Assembly (NCBI GenBank): GCA_018136815.1
Contig: CM030944.1
Span: forward strand, 2,705,834-2,769,833
Origin: Isochrysis galbana
Lineage: Eukaryota; Haptophyta; Isochrysidales; Isochrysidaceae
Direction of reading: 5' to 3'
Length of the DNA stretch: 64,000 nt
In this document: piece after piece, positions 61,260 through 64,000 of the stretch
Layout of the letters: each line of letters begins with the position of its first letter
Numbering within the stretch: position 1 is the first letter of the stretch
Notes under the pieces: generated by a model
Databases searched by the model: none
What the model saw: the letters and a program-made list of their open reading frames with translations, nothing else
Told to the model about the DNA's origin: nothing
Position numbers and translations under genes: made by a program

Positions 61260-64000
61260 ATGGGCGGTTCCCGCTCCCCGCGTCGGGCGGCGGCACTGCT
61301 CGGCCTTCTTGGCGCGCAGGCGCTCCACCTGGCACCTCTCCGCCCGCGTGTTGGCCCACGAGTTCGGTTCCTCCGCGCCACAGCGCCGGTGGAGGCGCGC
61401 CCATCGGGCATTCTCGGCTATGACCTTGGCATCGAGGCCAAGTGGCAGGCCTTCTGGGAAGAGCAGCGCACGTTCGCGACGGTCCGGCGGGCGGGGAAGG
61501 AGAAGAAGTACGTCCTCGACATGTTCCCCTACCCTTCTGGCGCCGGGCTCCACGTAGGGCACCCGGAGGGATATACTGCCTCTGACATCATGGCCCGCTA
61601 CTGGCGGATGAATGACTACGACGTCCTCCACCCGATGGGCTGGGACTCATTCGGACTACCGGCGGAGCAGCATGCAATGAATACGGGGACGCACCCAGAG
61701 GACACGACCAAGCTCAACATCGCAAACTTCAAGCGCCAGCTCCGCTCGCTCGGCTTCTCGTATGACTGGGATCGAGAGCTCGCCACCACTGATATTGGCT
61801 ATGTCAAGTGGACGCAGTGGATCTTTCTGCAGTTGTACAAGCAGGGGCTCGCGTATCAAGACGAGAAGGCGGTCAATTGGTGCGCCGGCCTTGGCACCGT
61901 CCTCGCCAACGAGGAGATCATCGATGGCAAGAGCGAGCGCGGTGGCTTTCCCGTTGAGCGGCGGCCGCTGCGCCAGTGGGTGCTCCGAATCACTGCGCTC
62001 GGCGACCGGCTGGCTGAGGAGCTTGACGGTCTCGATTGGCCAGAGGGCACCATGGCGATGCAGCGCGCGTGGATCGGCCGCTCCGAGGGTGCTGAGATCG
62101 ACTTCGCCGTCGAGTCAAAGGCGAGCCCGGGGCCGGTGCGCGTCTTCACCACGCGCGCTGACACCCTGATGGGCGCAACGTACGTCGTCATCGCCCCCGA
62201 GCACCCGCTCGCCAAAGAGCTCGCAAAGGACGACGAGGACGTGGCTAAGTATATCGCCGAGACGTCGAGCAAGTCAGACCTTGACCGCACGATGGCGAAG
62301 ACGAAGACCGGCGTCCCGACGACTGCGATGGTCACGCACCCGCTGAGTGGGGAGGCGCTCCCGTTGTGGGTCGCTGACTATGTGATTGGCTCGTACGGCA
62401 CAGGTGCAGTCATGGCCGTGCCAGCGCATGACGAACGTGACTTCGCCTTCGCGCAGACGCATGGACTGCCAATCAAACAGGTGCGGCATCGACATGCGAG
62501 GCGCATCGCTGTGGTGTGACGTGCGTCGGGCTCTATGTCGGTGGCAGGGGTGTGCACCGCGCCTGAATATTGTTTGGTGGGCGAATGACGTCAGGAGCGA
62601 AGGAGAGGAGCTAGATCTGCATGCCACGGGCGTCTGGGACGGTGGCATCCAAGTGTTGGTGCTCGAGGGCGGCCATCTCGGGCCGTCAACGCAAAAGCGC
62701 GCGCCGGGATTTGAGGCCCCCACGTGTCTACATGATCATGATGGCGTTGGGGCAGCGGGGCCACCTTGCTGAATACGATTGCACCCGCTCATCGCGGGTA
62801 CTTTGACGCACTCTGGATCGTGATTGGCCCATACTCATTGCGCTTACTTCGCCGCCACGCCTGCAGGTAGTTGCCAAGAAGACGAAAAAGGGTGGTGCTG
62901 GCAAGGCGGCGGCTGCTAAGGCTACGGAGGCATCGGCAGCCGCGACGCTATCTGAGGCCTTCACCGATTACGGGCTTGTAATCAACTCCGGCGAGGAGCT
63001 GGATGGCCTTGAGACCGAGGAGGCAAAAGCCAAGATGGTGGAGATGCTTGTGGCCAAGGGAAAGGGAGAGGCTAAGGCGCGTCCAACGCGGCTCCACGTT
63101 GCTAGCAAGATGGCGTCCGGCATGCACCATAGGACGAAGGCGACCCCTCACCACCTCATCCTCCGCTCTTGTAGGTGACCTACAAACTCCGCGATTGGGT
63201 CTTCTCGCGTCAGCGCTACTGGGGCGAACCCATCCCGATATACTTCCCCGTGAAAACCGATGGTGACCCACGCAAGGGTGCCGACTTCGTCATCGACTAT
63301 TCCAAGCCACACGCGGTCCCGGAGGAGGAGCTTCCAGTTATTCTACCCCAAGTGCGCCCGTGCAACCCAAGTGTGATGATGGCCGAGGGAGAACGCCAGT
63401 GCGGCTCGAGTGGGTCTGTGCCGGTCCAGGCTGCAGTGGAATAATAGAACGATCGTTGCCGTGCCTAATTGCCTACAGATGGAGAATTTCCAACCAGGCG
63501 ATGATCCCCAGGGTTGTCTCGCTCGGGCCCTTGACTGGAGGTTCTTCCAGAAGGACGGAAAGTGGTATGCTCGCGAGACGAACACGATGCCGCAGTGGGC
63601 GGGCTCGTGCTGGTACTATTTGCGGTTCGCCGATCCGGCCAACGACAAGGAGGCGTGGTCGGCCGAGGCGGAAAAGGCGTGGCTTCCGGTGGACTTGTAC
63701 GTGGGTGGGGCGGAACACGCTGTCCTTCACCTGCTGTACGCGAGGTTCTGGCACAAGGTGAGTGTACTTATGTAGAGGACTTTGAATGGATTGAATGAGT
63801 CCGACTCGAAGTGGCCACTCTGCCCACATCACGCAGTGCAGGCGATCTTGCGACCAAAAAAACGGAAAGCGATGTATTCCGTTAAGCGTATGAAAACGAT
63901 CGTTTTTTTTCGCAGGTCTTGCATTCGCTCGGCCTCGTCTCCACCAAGGAGCCCTTCCAAAAGCTGGTCCATCAAGGAATGATCCTCGGTGAGGATGGAG
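61260..64000 (+). CDS. Leucyl-tRNA synthetase, bacterial/organellar type, 3' partial
   Basis: Exons 61260-62480, 62867-63076, 63175-63351, 63479-63757 and 63916->64000, all phase 0. LeuRS charges tRNA-Leu. Seen: [20 protein letters not shown] (HIGH-type motif HVGH), [54 protein letters not shown], the CP1 editing domain ([20 protein letters not shown] and [15 protein letters not shown]), [57 protein letters not shown] and [20 protein letters not shown]. The KMSKS loop lies beyond the window. This is the bacterial subtype used in plastids or mitochondria; the 45-residue basic/hydrophobic leader ([20 protein letters not shown]) suggests organelle import. Exon 2 adds a Lys/Ala-rich insertion. 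The intron after 63076 appears to be GC-AG. In human terms this corresponds to LARS2. Confidence 0.93.

Overview
This is a GC-rich nuclear segment of a eukaryote. It has spliced genes, long CT/GA microsatellites, retrotransposon and DNA-transposon debris, and an organelle-type leucyl-tRNA synthetase with a leader-like N-terminus. The mixed gene orientation, a canonical H2B segment, high GC, two probable GC-AG introns and a preference for GTGC 5' splice sites fit a microalga, most likely a haptophyte. That lineage is inference; no marker gene in the window proves it.

Left part (1-20.5 kb): a 5'-truncated GH27 alpha-galactosidase (three visible exons); a reverse-transcriptase relic; a single-exon TRM13-type tRNA 2'-O-methyltransferase; a single-exon rhomboid protease; a small membrane-protein frame broken by a stop; an orphan H2B C-terminal segment; a frameshifted MGQYF-type protein behind an array of repeats; a 1611-residue gamma-tubulin complex protein (GCP6-like) on the minus strand; and an F-box-like protein.

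Middle (20.5-41 kb): mobile-element remains (LINE fragment, several dispersed short repeat families, a clean 190-bp hAT MITE), an AAMP/Sqt1-type WD40 gene, a three-exon coiled-coil gene, a minus-strand 2OG-Fe(II) oxygenase, an AT-rich island followed by a palindrome cluster, and the most striking gene of the window: a ten-exon gene whose product joins a complete tyrosinase (type-3 copper) to a peptidoglycan-binding-like domain and a matrixin metalloprotease (37413-40924). One exon carries both the tyrosinase tail and the start of the protease half, so the fusion does not rest on splice prediction alone.

Right part (41-64 kb): a 959-bp hAT-like element with intact TIRs and TSD, two unrecognised genes (one minus, single exon; one plus, four exons), a WWE-PARP-like protein with six exact 38-residue repeats, a block of hairpins, a chimera of kinase and ankyrin gene fragments, a TRMO-type tRNA m6A37-methyltransferase, a decayed hAT transposase, and the first five exons of an organellar leucyl-tRNA synthetase running off the right edge. 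Three of the recognisable genes (TRM13, TRMO, LeuRS) act on tRNA, but they lie far apart and nothing suggests co-regulation. Intergenic space is dominated by families of short dispersed repeats that recur two to six times within the window.
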